Below, in pieces: positions 10,901-22,165 of a stretch of 64,000 nucleotides of DNA. A program made the position numbers and the translations under genes. The notes beneath the pieces are model-generated. The model worked only from the letters and a program-made list of their open reading frames with translations, was not told the origin of the DNA and did no database searches. The DNA comes from Corella eumyota (taxonomy: Eukaryota; Chordata; Ascidiacea; Phlebobranchia; Corellidae): positions 10,114,501 through 10,178,500 of the forward strand of contig OY720097.1 of NCBI GenBank assembly GCA_963082875.1, given 5' to 3'. How positions within the stretch are numbered: the stretch's first letter is position 1; each line of letters starts with the position of its first letter.

Positions 10901-13900
10901 TGTGCTGTGTGGTTACTCGTCATGTAAGTGGAAGAAAAAATTACAAGCACAGTTCCAAACTCATAACATTTTTTTTTGTTTAAAAAGATTCCTTTTAAAT
11001 ATAGTTTAGAGTATTAGGTCTGTAAATTAGGGCCTGAAATACCACAAATTTAAAAAAAAACTAAACACCAAAAAGTTGTCTAAAACTTGAATAAATTCTT
11101 ATACTTGAAAAAAGGTAGCTTCATAAATACTTTATAAACCAATTTAAAATTCAACTACTACTATAAGCATTTAAAAAACCTAAGTTTAAACATTGTTATT
11201 TTTTTTATAACAATTTATGAATTGTTGCTTTATTTGTAATATTTCAATTATAAATTGTGATATTTTGCAGTTTTACCCAACTTGATTGTGAAATTTGGCA
11301 AGTTGTGAGTGTTAAATTGATAACTCACCGCAGAAAAATTCATATTCGTTCGACTGATATAGTTTTGTTTGGTGCCCCTAAATGTAAGACTTTAGAGTGT
11401 GTCATTTTGCTTCTTGCCTTAGTCTTAATTTGCTTTACACTGCTTTAAAACCTTTAAATCCATTTAAATCTTTGCAAAAGATTAAAGTCACCACTTTTAA
11501 TTATGAGTTGTTAACTATTTAGCTAATTTTAAATTTTGTTTAAAATATTTTAGCTGAAAAAAGCTGAATTTAGTTGTAGAGAAAAGTGATGAAATATATC
11601 TTTCAATTATGTGTTTTTAATTAAGCACCCTAAACAAATTTAATTTGATAAATATTTTTTTTAAATTTTATTAGAAGAGTGTGATTACTTAATAGATTTG
11701 ATTTTGCATTTCTAATAGACATAAATCTATACCACAAATTGTAATTAATTATTTTATTTTAGATTTTATTCTGTTGGTTATTGAATAGAATATATATGTT
11801 ATACTGACCTTAATGATAGCTTAAAGCAAAATACTTTTTGCCTTATATATTGTAGAATGTAGGAATTGTATTGTATAGGATATAAAGTTTGCACACTCTA
11901 CTGTAGTTTTTAACAATAGCAATGTTTGCCTGTTTAAGGATTAATATTAACATAATTAAAGATGTAGATAAAATTGTATTTCTTAGTTTAAAAAAAAGTG
12001 GAATGTACTTAATCACACTATTTAAATGCTCACTCCTTTACATGCTACATTTTTCCTCATTTATATTGGTTAGTATATATCACTCATCATAATATGGTCG
12101 CAACATTTACCAGTGGTAATTTAAATGCCCTGCACCACAAACAGCATTTTTTATGATGTAAAAATTGCACTTTAATTAAACTTTACTATACAAATACTGT
12201 GCTTGCTAAAACCTATTTTAATTACTGATTATTTTAAATCACTCAAAAATCAAAATTACTAGTAGCATAATCATATCTTTTTACGTGTTAAACCATTCTT
12301 AGAATTTTTTAGTTTGGAACTGGGCTTGTATGAGTTTATAAAATTCTTTGTTTTTTGTTTTTTAACTAATGTTTATCATTTTGTATGGCATACAATTTTA
12401 CACTCAAGGTTCATAATCTCACATTTGATTGTCAGATTTAAGTTAAGTAGCATTAACAATTTCCTAGATTTTAGTTACTTCAAATCTTATTTCTAATGTT
12501 TAGCACACTCCGGTTTGCTGAAAGATATATTGTTGACCATATCACTGGGTTTAGCTATTGGTGGTGTCATGTTTGCCGTTCATGTGCAAAGAAAAGCTGC
12601 TCTTTCTGTATCTGTTATGCAAGATAAATTGCTCAATTTACAAAAAGAACTGCAAAGTATTGATGATGAAGATATGTGGTATTAAAATTTATTTAGATTA
12701 ACTTAGTTGTAATTAAAAGTTTTTTTGTTGAATTTTTTATTTTTAAACCTCACCTATGCTACATTAAAAACATAGTTTTAGCATCTTAAAAAAAGTTATC
12801 AAAATTTTAACCAAATTACTAAAACTTATATAAAAAGAAATGTACATGAATATAGTACTTTTATATCATATTGATTAATTTTATTGATATAACTATTTAA
12901 GGCATAGATAAATTGATTGGTTGTAAATGACTTGATTAATGTTTTGATTTAAGGATTAAAGAAAGGGATAGTTTTCATTCAATGTTTCCCAAAAATGCTG
13001 AGGTAAACTTCCGTTTCAAAGTTTGTTATATTTTATTAAATTAAATAGTAGAAAGAAAATCTGTTAAGTTAATAACAAAATATTAAAATATTACATTTAT
13101 GCAAAATTTTTACTTTTAATCAAAAAATTTTAAAACAAATTTTAAACAAAAAAATGTCCCAAATAAATTTAATACATCATTTAATTTTACAAAACTAAGC
13201 TAAAATATTTAAAATATTAAAGGTGTCATCTTCTAATACTTCTCTTGAGAGTGATTCTACGATGCATTCAAAACTTCAAGAAGCTTTAACTGAGTTAGCC
13301 GACACTAAATCCTCTCTAGAGGAGGCTGAAGAAAGACTGAAGTTAAATTTTAAAAAGTGGACCCCTGATAAAAAGCTGATAAATTGTCTAAAGGTGGGTA
13401 TTAGGGTTTCAATAATAAATTTGTGATTTTAGGATATTTGACTATATAATGAAAACAAATTATTAAATGTGGTTGTCGTCCTTAACGTTTTTTTTGGTCT
13501 TTCTGTATTTTTAAAGTTTTTTTGTACTTTTAATATTTTTAATTTAAAGTTATTATCATTAAAAAGAGTTTCTGTTAAAGGAAACTTATCAAGTTGAAAT
13601 AAAATTTCATGATGTCAAAAGAGAAGAAGCTCAGAAAAAGGTTGAAGCAGCAAAGTCTCAGGTTTCTAAACTTTTTAAAGTATTTTACGCAAAGTTTATA
13701 ATAATATTCTATGTTTATTTATTTATCCTTTTTTTAACTTACGTTTTTTGAAAATGTGTTATAAAAAATGCATGATATCTTAAATAAGTATATCTGAAGG
13801 AGTTTTTTTATTAGCAAGACATCTTTTAAAATGATAATTTAATTTTTAATTGGAAAAGGTTTATTGATTACCACAAATTTTGTGTAAGGTTTAAAATGTC

Positions 13901-16305
13901 AGCAACCTTTTTACTACTCTGTCATGCGTTTCCTGTTCATTTTGTCCAATCCATTTTATTAGTAACTTCCTTATAATAAGTGCACGCCTAAACCTGACTG
14001 TATAAAAAAAATTTAAAAAACTCGTTATATGACGGAAATGATTTAAATGGATTTGAATAATGATAAAAAGTTTTATGTTTGTGTTTTGTCTAATACAGAT
14101 AATAAGATTTATCTTATTATAATGTTTTTCTTTTGCACAATTTTATTACTGTGAAAAGATTACTGTTTGAACTTTAACTTTATATACTGCAAAGTGAACA
14201 AAAAAATTAAACCTGTTATAGTTAAAAATATTTTCATGATATACTCAATCTTTGGTAATATGACTCACAACTTATATAGCAAAAAAGAATTAAGTAAAAT
14301 TATATATTTGTATTTAATACAAATGTTAATTTAAAAAAAAATTTACCCTTACTAAAAAATAAAGTTAACCTTTCTTTTAAATGTTAGACTATTTTTTACC
14401 AACCAGAAAACCATAAAAAAACTTTAAATTTATGTTTATTTAGTTTCACAAAATGAAGCGTAGATCAGGAATTTTTAGCTCAGTCCAGTTTATTCATAGT
14501 AGACAAGTGGATCGCTTTGATTTGGAAGTCCAAACTGCAAAGTAAATTTTTCTTCTACTCTACAAATACCTGCATTAAGTTTAATTTAGACTAATTTTTT
14601 TTGTATTATTTTAACTTTTCTCATTTTAAGATTTTTAAAATAGGTTTCAAATATTTTGTAAAAATTTTCTTTTAAATTGATTCTTTTGCTATTAAAAGGT
14701 TTTTTGATTTTTTTAATATATTGTTTTTGTGACAGAGAAGCCCTTAGAGAAGTGCAACATGATTCAAGAGAACATCGTAAACGTTGGACGGATATTGAAA
14801 AACTTTGTAGTCACAAATTCACTTACAAACGTAAACTATCCTCTCCAATTACCATTTCATCGTCTAAAAAGCCAGAAAAAGTCGAAAAAAATGAAAAAGT
14901 TGACAAAGCTGCTAGTGGAGAGGGCTCCAAATCAGCAAGTAGTTTTTTTGTTTTATGGTGTAGATATTTCGGAAAAAAAATCGTTTAAATTAGTATAAGT
15001 AGAAGGCTGTTTTAAATTTTTTAGGATTTTTTGTCTTTTTATATTAAAGCAATAACCTTTTTTTAGCTGTATAATGATGTAATGTAGTTACATTATTATA
15101 TAAGATAAGTAGCTTTAATGATAAAATAAAGTTTTACTCTATTTAGTGGTTTTAAAATAAAGTAAATTTTTGGAGTTTTTAATATCAAGTAAAATGTTTG
15201 ATTTACTGAGTATAAATAAATTAATAATAGCTCACAGTTTTGGTTCAGCGCTTATTACAAAAAATTGTTTACCTGACTTAAAACCATTGTAAAAATATTG
15301 CCACAAAAATGCAACAAATAATTTTATTAAAAAGGTAATTTTATTTGGAGCAGGGCTGAAATTTCGATTGAAAATGTTAAAAAATATGCTTAACAAATTT
15401 CACATGGTAACTTTTACATTTTTTATTTAGTTTTTGGATAGATTAGTCTACCTTGATAACAATATGTTTTATTGTCTATTTTAAAAATTAAAATGTTAAT
15501 AACATCCAATAAAAGTTTCAGAAGTCCTACCCACAAAATTAACTGATTCAAAACCAGTAATTCCTCACCCTGCTTCATGTCCCACATTAACCAACTTTAC
15601 CGACCAAAGAGGCCGACGAGCTACAGAACCATTGTAAGTACAGTGGATAGCATCAATTAATATTACTTAGTGACAAAATAAATTTAAATAAAAATTTTCG
15701 AAGCTGTTGTATCAAAAAAAAAAAACTTTAAAAATATTTATAATTTTACTTATTCTTATAAGAAAGGGCTTTGCAGTCTAAACCATTATTGTGCTTCTTT
15801 TTAATAAATAAATGTTAAAATGACCTAAATGCTAGCACAGCAGAAGTTTGTTTCATTGTAGTGTTTTTTTATATTATACAGAATAGAAAGATCATCATCT
15901 GCTACTGAAGGAAAACTACCTTTAAAAGCAAAACAAAACAGTACACCCATTATTGTTGAAGAAAGCTACACTACTGCCTTAACAGAAAACAGCAAAAATT
16001 TGGTCAATAATCGTCAAGAAAATAATAATGTAGCTGAAACAAACAAAGCAGAAGTGTCTAAAGGTGATATTTCAACAAAGAAAGAAGAGATAAATGGTTC
16101 CATTAAACGTACACCATCATCTGTATCCACTCAATCACATTTACATTTATTAAAAGACAGTGGTCCTAATAGTCAATCACTACCTGACCTAACCATACCA
16201 AAAATTGAGAAAAAAAGCAGTAAATCGCCGACATCAGTTAGCAATTTTAAAATGAAAAAGGGATTTCCTAAAGCTTTTTTCAACAGTTTTCGAAAGAGTA
16301 AATAG
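7968..16305 (+). CDS. STIM: STIM, ER calcium sensor of store-operated entry
   Basis: Single-pass ER protein that senses luminal calcium and activates Orai channels. Exons: 7968-8133, 8742-8845, 10080-10200, 10544-10655, then either 10814-10923 or 11271-11383, 12504-12678, 12954-13002, 13223-13393, 13569-13661, 14444-14541, 14736-14938, 15522-15633, 15882-16305. These join in frame to 645 or 646 residues (human STIM1 has 685). Visible parts: hydrophobic leader (residues ~12-40); canonical EF-hand loop DRDDDGNVSLSE (76-87); second, degenerate EF-hand ending FATDKDGRITEKEFW; SAM domain starting HNWTVSQMVDWL with an N-glycosylation sequon; TM segment ILLTISLGLAIGGVMFAVHV (~213-232); a short CC1; the CAD/SOAR region (EALTELADTKSSLEEAEERL through VQHDSREHRKRWTDIEKLC); and a lysine-rich C-terminus (KMKKGFPKAFFNSFRKSK) like the lipid-binding tail of STIM1. 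The exon 4 donor is GC, not GT. Confidence 0.93.
10814..10923 (+). CDS. STIM: STIM alternative exon 5a (second half of SAM)
   Basis: Encodes a 36-residue version of the C-terminal SAM helices, beginning LANNCSIVLSL and ending HRLKLWLKAMEVVLCGYSS. It follows a TTTTAG acceptor and ends at a GTAAGT donor. It is 110 nt and enters in phase 2, leaving in phase 1. It is homologous in place and sequence to 11271-11383. Including both would break the frame, so only one can be used per productive transcript. Confidence 0.85.
11271..11383 (+). CDS. STIM: STIM alternative exon 5b (second half of SAM)
   Basis: Encodes a second version of the same SAM segment, starting FTQLDCEIWQVV and ending HIRSTDIVLFGAPK. 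It is 113 nt, flanked by a TTTTGCAG acceptor and a GTAAGA donor, with the same entry and exit phases as exon 5a. The VLFGAP end is closer to the vertebrate STIM1 sequence (human, from memory, ALDTVLFGPP), whereas exon 5a keeps a more vertebrate-like start. It has no in-frame stop. Confidence 0.85.
12085..12158 (-). repeat. Copy of a short dispersed repeat
   Basis: One of at least five short copies in the window sharing GTTTGTGGTGC and a downstream TTGCGACCAT-like block (others near 43863, 45402, 47111, 61885). This copy is bounded by CATCATAA and TTATGATG, which may be an inverted end or a coincidence. It lies in the STIM intron before the exon carrying the TM segment. Confidence 0.5.
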
Positions 16306-17209
16306 ACTTGTTGGTATAATGTGCAATGGGTATTATAGAATTATACATTTTTGGCAATAAGTTAATAACAAATTGTTTAACATTCCGAAATTGGACAGCT
16401 TATGTTAATTTTAACATTCCAATATTTCAAATACAAAATGGCTTTTACCAAAAATGCTAGCACATTCTATTTTTTAAAACTTTGTTTATTTTTTTGTAAA
16501 TTGTGCTTTAATTTAAGATATTAAGATATTTGTTTTATGTTTGCACTTAATACTAACTGTTAAAATGCATAATGAAATATGCTTCAATGCTCACTAGTTT
16601 TGCTGTATAACTACAATAACGAAAATAAAAACAAATTGATAATCCTTTATTTGCATCCTGAGAAATAACAGGCTTATTTCCCAATTAGTATACACATTTG
16701 TATTTGCAACATAAAAATATTTTAGCTTTTAAGAATTCCCTTGTCTGGTACCTTCTCTAAACTTGATGATTTGTTACTAACAGTTGGCTGTAATTTCAAA
16801 ATATTTTAGGTTTTTTTTGTTGTATGGGGTATACACTTCATAGTTTTTGTTTAATTACAAATTTATTGCCAAATGCCATTTATTGCAAAATGCCATTACT
16901 AAATTCTAAATATTAAATGCAATTACCTTAGATGTAAGTGTATGCCATTACACTATATGTAGGTGTATATAAAACTAATAGGCTATTATGAAACTTGGTT
17001 AGGAACAAACACGTCATTTAATGTATAAGCCTTTTTAATTGTTTATCTCTTAAATCGTAATGCGTGCATCTATTTTGTCACGTGACGTAATTATATAAGT
17101 AGTAGTTAAGGGTATGTGTATCATCTACGCAATAATAAACTAACAGGAAAGCCAGGTTACAAATAATTTGGTATTGATTTTTTTATTTACTACCCAAGCT
17201 AAATGTGTG
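16306..17209. other. 3' intergenic stretch between STIM and the MGC gene
   Basis: The two genes converge here. A plus-strand AATAAA at 16624-16629 is a candidate STIM polyadenylation signal. A minus-strand AATAAA (TTTATT at 17182-17187) lies about 25 nt past the stop of the minus-strand gene. No further exon was seen. Confidence 0.6.
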
Positions 17210-17899
17210 TTAGCAAAAATATACCTCGTCCAAATCAAATAGAATTGTTTCGTTCATTTCAGTGCTAGCAATACTGACACGGCGGGCCTGCCTTCCAGTA
17301 GGCACTTTAAGCTCATTGTTTTTTCCAACTGATATGGAACTGTTTAAATAAAAGATGTCTTAACGTTTAATCTTTATAGCGGAGTTGCAAATGGTATAAT
17401 TGTAAGCATCGTACCTGAGCCTTCAAACGAAATCAGCAACATATTTAAAAAAACTATCCCCAATTTAAAAAAAATCTACGTTTTAAATTTACCTTGGATC
17501 TTCGTACCAACTGTTTATACTTTGTCTACGTTGACTGCTTATGCTTGGTTTTCTTAAGGAATCTAAAAGTATGATCTATCACTTTATAAGAAAACTCATA
17601 ACCTGATTTATATGGTTAGATATTCAAGTTAAATTATTATTTGTATAGTTTCATATCAAAAATATAATTTTGTTTCTTACTTTGTTCAATTGCCAAGGTG
17701 TTCATACTAACTTTTCTTTTATAATCACATTCTGCTTGTCCGATTCGATTACCGTGCCTAATTTTTAATGCGTAGTCGCCATGCTGCACACAAAAATCTT
17801 TACAGCAGTCTAAAAATAAAATTTAAAAATGTGGTGTTTTATGACACAATTTTAAAAACTTTTTGGCAAACCTTGTATTATGCTACAGGCACATCCCAT
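17210..17899 (-). CDS. Small MGC-type lipid-anchored phosphoprotein, unknown family
   Basis: Four minus-strand exons in coding order: 17899-17872, 17809-17681, 17562-17493, 17339-17210. They join in frame to 118 residues. The start MGCACSIIQ has Gly2 and cysteines at 3 and 5, the usual pattern for N-myristoylation plus palmitoylation and so for membrane anchoring. Three basic-site serines fit PKA-type targets: KRKVSM, RRQSIN and ARRVSIAS. The rest includes DCCKDFCVQHGDYALKIRHG, and the C-terminus is ETILFDLDEVYFC. AATAAA follows the stop by about 25 nt. I do not recognise the family, so anchoring and phosphorylation are inferred from motifs. The short first exon is the least certain part, but its phase and donor fit exactly. 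Confidence 0.72.
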
Positions 17900-18220
17900 T
17901 GAGTACATCAGCTACTATTGCAGCACCTCACAAATAGCCTTTGAGTTTTCACTCCGTGTTACTTCAAATTTAAAATTTATTTCACATTTTATTATTTTTA
18001 TATTTCTACTGTAAAAACAAACAATCAATAAATTACTACGAAAAATACAGTTTTCAATTATATCGTGGTCAATTGTGACGTTATAATGAAAAGGCATTTA
18101 ATAATTAGCAAACTTGTATTTTTATTTTCTTAAAAATTGTCGTTATTTTTAAACCTAACTTCTGATTTATAAGTAATGAAAATAGTGTGGTATATTAAAT
18201 TCGCCTGGTAGTATTGAAAT
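17900..18220. promoter_or_regulatory. Short divergent promoter region
   Basis: Only 321 bp separate the two head-to-head start codons at 17899 (-) and 18221 (+). Both transcripts must start within it unless unseen 5' exons lie further away. A CRE-like TGACGTTA sits near 18075. No clear TATA box was assigned. Confidence 0.5.
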
Positions 18221-21145
18221 ATGCTATCAGAGCTGCGCAACAAAAACAAACAACTGAAAATTAAGTTGCGAAAATTACGAGAAGATAGCGATCGAATCTA
18301 TAAAGGTAACCAAAACGCCATTTTGGAATTAAATTCGATGGATAACAGTCGCCCGATTAACTCTTCTTCATCAAGGTAATTAATTAAGCGTACAGTACGT
18401 GGATGTGTTGTGGAAGTAGCTAGTATACTTTTCTATTCTTAGGTTGTGGTTATACCAAAACAATAAGTTAATAAAAAGTTAAAATATTACTCATTAATTA
18501 ACGTTGTGCTGTAAAAGCTGCTTCAATAGAAAACGGTTACTAATTGTCCTTCAAACACAGTTTGTATAAATATACACAATCTTTCAATTAATTTATTCGC
18601 GGGTGTGAAAAGGCCACAGAAAACTACATATGTGAATAGTTTGCTACAAAATCAATGGTAAAATTAAACTGTATTAATGATTTTTACTGATTTTAGATAT
18701 ACTTCGTATGATGACACCATGTCTTCAAGAAACGCTTCCGCGCCCAGATATAATTCGTTATGTGATAAAGCAAAGGTAATACGGGGTGAAGCATCCAAGA
18801 GAATTGAAGGACTCTTACATGAGTGGAAGGACTATAAAGAAAAGGCTGATGAAGATATCAGGTTGGGCTTTGTGGTAAAGTTTTTTACCAGATAGGCTTT
18901 AACTTGTCAAAATGTGAACATCTTAAAAAATATAATACCTAGCTGTACTTATTGCCAGTGCCAGACTAAAATAAAAAACAAGGTTTATTTATTGGGTAAT
19001 CGAATAAAAAATGTTGGTTTTGTTTAAAGACGCCGCACAAGAAGTGAACAGAGCGTTAGAGATTTGTTAAACCATAAAGAAAGAGAAGTCGACGAACTTA
19101 CACACGAGTTATTGAATCTAAGGTCAATATGCGAAGATCAGAGACAAACAATGGAACGAACAACTCGGGATCGAGAAACTGAGGCAAAGTGCAGAGCAAG
19201 ATGTGTCGAGCTTGAAAGTCAGGTAACAACAAATATTTTACAAACTTCAACAAATGCCATGCGAATTATTTAATAGTTTTCTATCAAAAAATATATATAT
19301 ATATCTACAACTTTATTAATTGTCCATTTTTATATCAAAATACAAACACTACAAACTAAATATTTTTATCTTATTTAAAATATTTAAAACTTGTTATTTT
19401 TTGCGAAATATTTCAGATTTCCAAACTAAGCTGCTTTAAATCTGAGCTACAAAGTGAGCTTCAGGTTTGCACTGATATCATTAAAAGTATTGAGACAGAG
19501 CGCGAGTCTTTAATTCACGTAAATGCGGAATTACGTCAGGTTAACGCGGAACAAAAAAGAAAATTGGAGATTTGTGAACATGACGTCACAGGTAACATAA
19601 AGTTTACGCGTTAAATCCCGCTTATGTTTTTTTAAACTAATTTTATAATTTAAGGTCTTCGAATCAAGTTTTAAACTCCATCATCCTCGCTAAATGTTTT
19701 TTTGTTGAGTTTACGGTTCTTCGAAATTTTTCTATACGCTAATTCTATATATACTCTTAACGTTTTTATTTTAACATCCACATTGCAAATATCACCCCTG
19801 TCACCTTATATCTAATAATAGGTTATTTTTATTTAATATTCGCAATAAAGAGGCCTTATACACATTCTTTTTTTAACTTTACGGTTCGCACACCTTGTTA
19901 CTTTTTCGGTCCTACATTTTTTGTGGGAATGCAAGCCACAAGTGTTTTTGGTATTAACGATTAATGTTTATATCTTAATTATTGTTAGAAACACGAATGG
20001 AATTAGAGATTTTAGAAGATATGGTCCGAGCTTTAAATGAAAGAAAAACTGCTATTTTATCTAATAAGTTAGTAACATATTTTTATCTGTATATTAGACA
20101 TACCAAATACGACTTTATTACCTTAAACAGTTTACTTAGTCGGTTGGTTAAATTAAAAAAAAAAAAATAATAAGTTAGTTTTACACTTATTTTTAAAGTT
20201 TATTTTTATTTGACTTTTTTTTTATTTTAAGTTTATTTAATTCTTTTTTCACAATTTTTACAGATCTTCTAATGATTACCTTATGTCAACAAGAATAAAT
20301 GAATCTCCTCGCTCAAATGCACCTGATGCGCCAACCTCACCTAATGCCTTAAGCCGTACAAGCGTTGATCAAGTTCAATTTGACGAATCTATTGTTGCCA
20401 AGTCGCCTCAAGTATGTTTTTGTGTTAAATTAATTAAAACTTATAATTAATTGGTCCTAGTTGAATTTGAATATGTTATAATTCATTGTATTCAGACTAT
20501 TACATTAACGCGTCCTCCCTACTGTTCTTCTTAATGTAATTTTATTTTTTCATTTATGAAATTATTGACCATATCAACAATGTAATGTTATTGCATAATG
20601 CATAGTCAAAATTGTGTGTCTCCACAGGAGCGCAAAAATTAAGTTAAGCAAGTTTATTATGTCATTTTTTTGTGAAAAAGTGTGACAATAAAGGTGTTTA
20701 AATGTTTTGTTTTAAACTAATTTTAACTTGAATAAACGAAGGGGAAAGGTAAGCAAATAGTAACTATCTTTAAAAAAATTTACTTAAATCAAGTAATTTA
20801 TTTTTTTGCAGAACAAATCGAATACTAACAAAAATGCTGAGACAGTAAATACCCAGACATCCGCAACTTTATTTGCAGAAGATGATTCTTCTCGTGAAGT
20901 AACTGACAGAAAGTCTGCCATGTCGGCTCTTAAATCGTTACAAAAAGAGCATGCTGAAAAATGCAAGTATGTGATATTGAAAAAAAGTACAATAAACTGT
21001 CTACTTTACTATTATTTAATAAAACTATTCTTTTTTTAGTTACCTAGCAGAGCACATCAAAAAATTAAAAAATGAAAACAAAATTAAAGAGCACACAATA
21101 ACTGAACTGCAAACAAAGAAGAATCCTCCAATACACAAACGTTAA
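18221..21145 (+). CDS. Coiled-coil protein, family not recognised
   Basis: Eight exons: 18221-18375, 18697-18861, 19030-19222, 19417-19591, 19989-20067, 20264-20411, 20812-20966, 21040-21145. They join in frame to 391 residues. The sequence is strongly charged and heptad-like from the start (MLSELRNKNKQLKIKLRKLR). It continues through ASKRIEGLLHEWKDYKEKAD, LLNHKEREVDELTHELLNLR and SELQVCTDIIKSIETERESL to ETRMELEILEDMVRALNERK. After a Ser/Pro-rich linker (ESPRSNAPDAPTSPNALSR) a last short helical stretch ends TELQTKKNPPIHKR. There is no TM segment or enzyme motif. A centrosomal, ciliary or cytoskeletal scaffold is possible but only a guess. An AATAAA lies at 21245-21250. Confidence 0.8.
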
Positions 21146-22165
21146 AAACATCATATTAATCGAAAAAATATAAATATATACTTCTAGTGATTATGAGATT
21201 TAACTTTTTGCCAATTTTGTAAGTCTTGTACGTAGCCAAACTTCAATAAAATTTAGTAACTATGGAAAGCCACAAACAAATAAAGTGTGATTATTGAAAT
21301 TTATGGTTTTGACAAAAACTAAAATGTTATGTACAGGTTAAAGTAACGTTAAGACTTATGTTAAATTATGTATTAAGATTGTGATTGAGCTATACAAATG
21401 TTTATATAACTGTATGACCATATGATGTATGATCATTGCCCACACAGAAGTTTATTTCCAATATAAAACAAGCTTATGCTATCTGGACGACGTTCAACCG
21501 AGAACATATTGATTGTTTTTAACTTAACATGTTGGTATTTAAACTATAGTTTTACAAAAGGTAGTTCAGTAAAATGTATTTTTTTTTTAATTTCAGGCAA
21601 TTGTCCTTTCGGTCATATGGGCAAATATCATAAAAAATATACCTTATAGCGTTGTCACGCCTGAGTGCATAAATCTGACGAATTTAGCGACAGAGAGCGT
21701 CAATCGATTGTTTAGCAAAAGGGTCAAACACGTGTTGTTTTCAAGGTGAATGGGTCGTTTCGTAAGACATTTGCACTGCTTTGTTTTAAAACATTGTTTC
21801 TTTGTTTTAAATGATTAGTTTAGCGTATTAGCTTTGAATTTGTCACTAATATTTTATTACACTAAATTAGTTTGCCTTTTTTGTATTAGTATTAAGTTTA
21901 AAACACATGCAGACATGCACTTTTAATTGTTAAGCTTAGACATCAGTTATAGGTTTCTCTTTTCAAAATGTTTCATCATTTTTCAAGAACAGTTTATATA
22001 ATAAAAAAGGACAACAGTTTACTAACAAATATATTTTTATATTACGACGTTTCTGGGATATTTATGTTTATTTATGTTCCATGTCGATATTTATTATGTT
22101 TAGAGTAGCCCAGTCTGCCAGTTATTGTATAGAAAATAAAAACAAATTTAAAAACCTCTATAGGT
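21146..22165. other. Intergenic stretch before CLUH
   Basis: Contains the 3' untranslated region of the coiled-coil gene (AATAAA at 21245) and AT-rich DNA. A CTATAG acceptor ends at 22163, two bases before the first CLUH ATG. No upstream coding exon was found, so the 5' end is either a non-coding exon or a trans-splice site. Confidence 0.55.

Noticed and set aside
14729-14998. Alternative frame over STIM exon 11
   Set aside because: The competing frame encodes the conserved CAD end (HRKRWTDIEKLC) and fits the splice phases on both sides.
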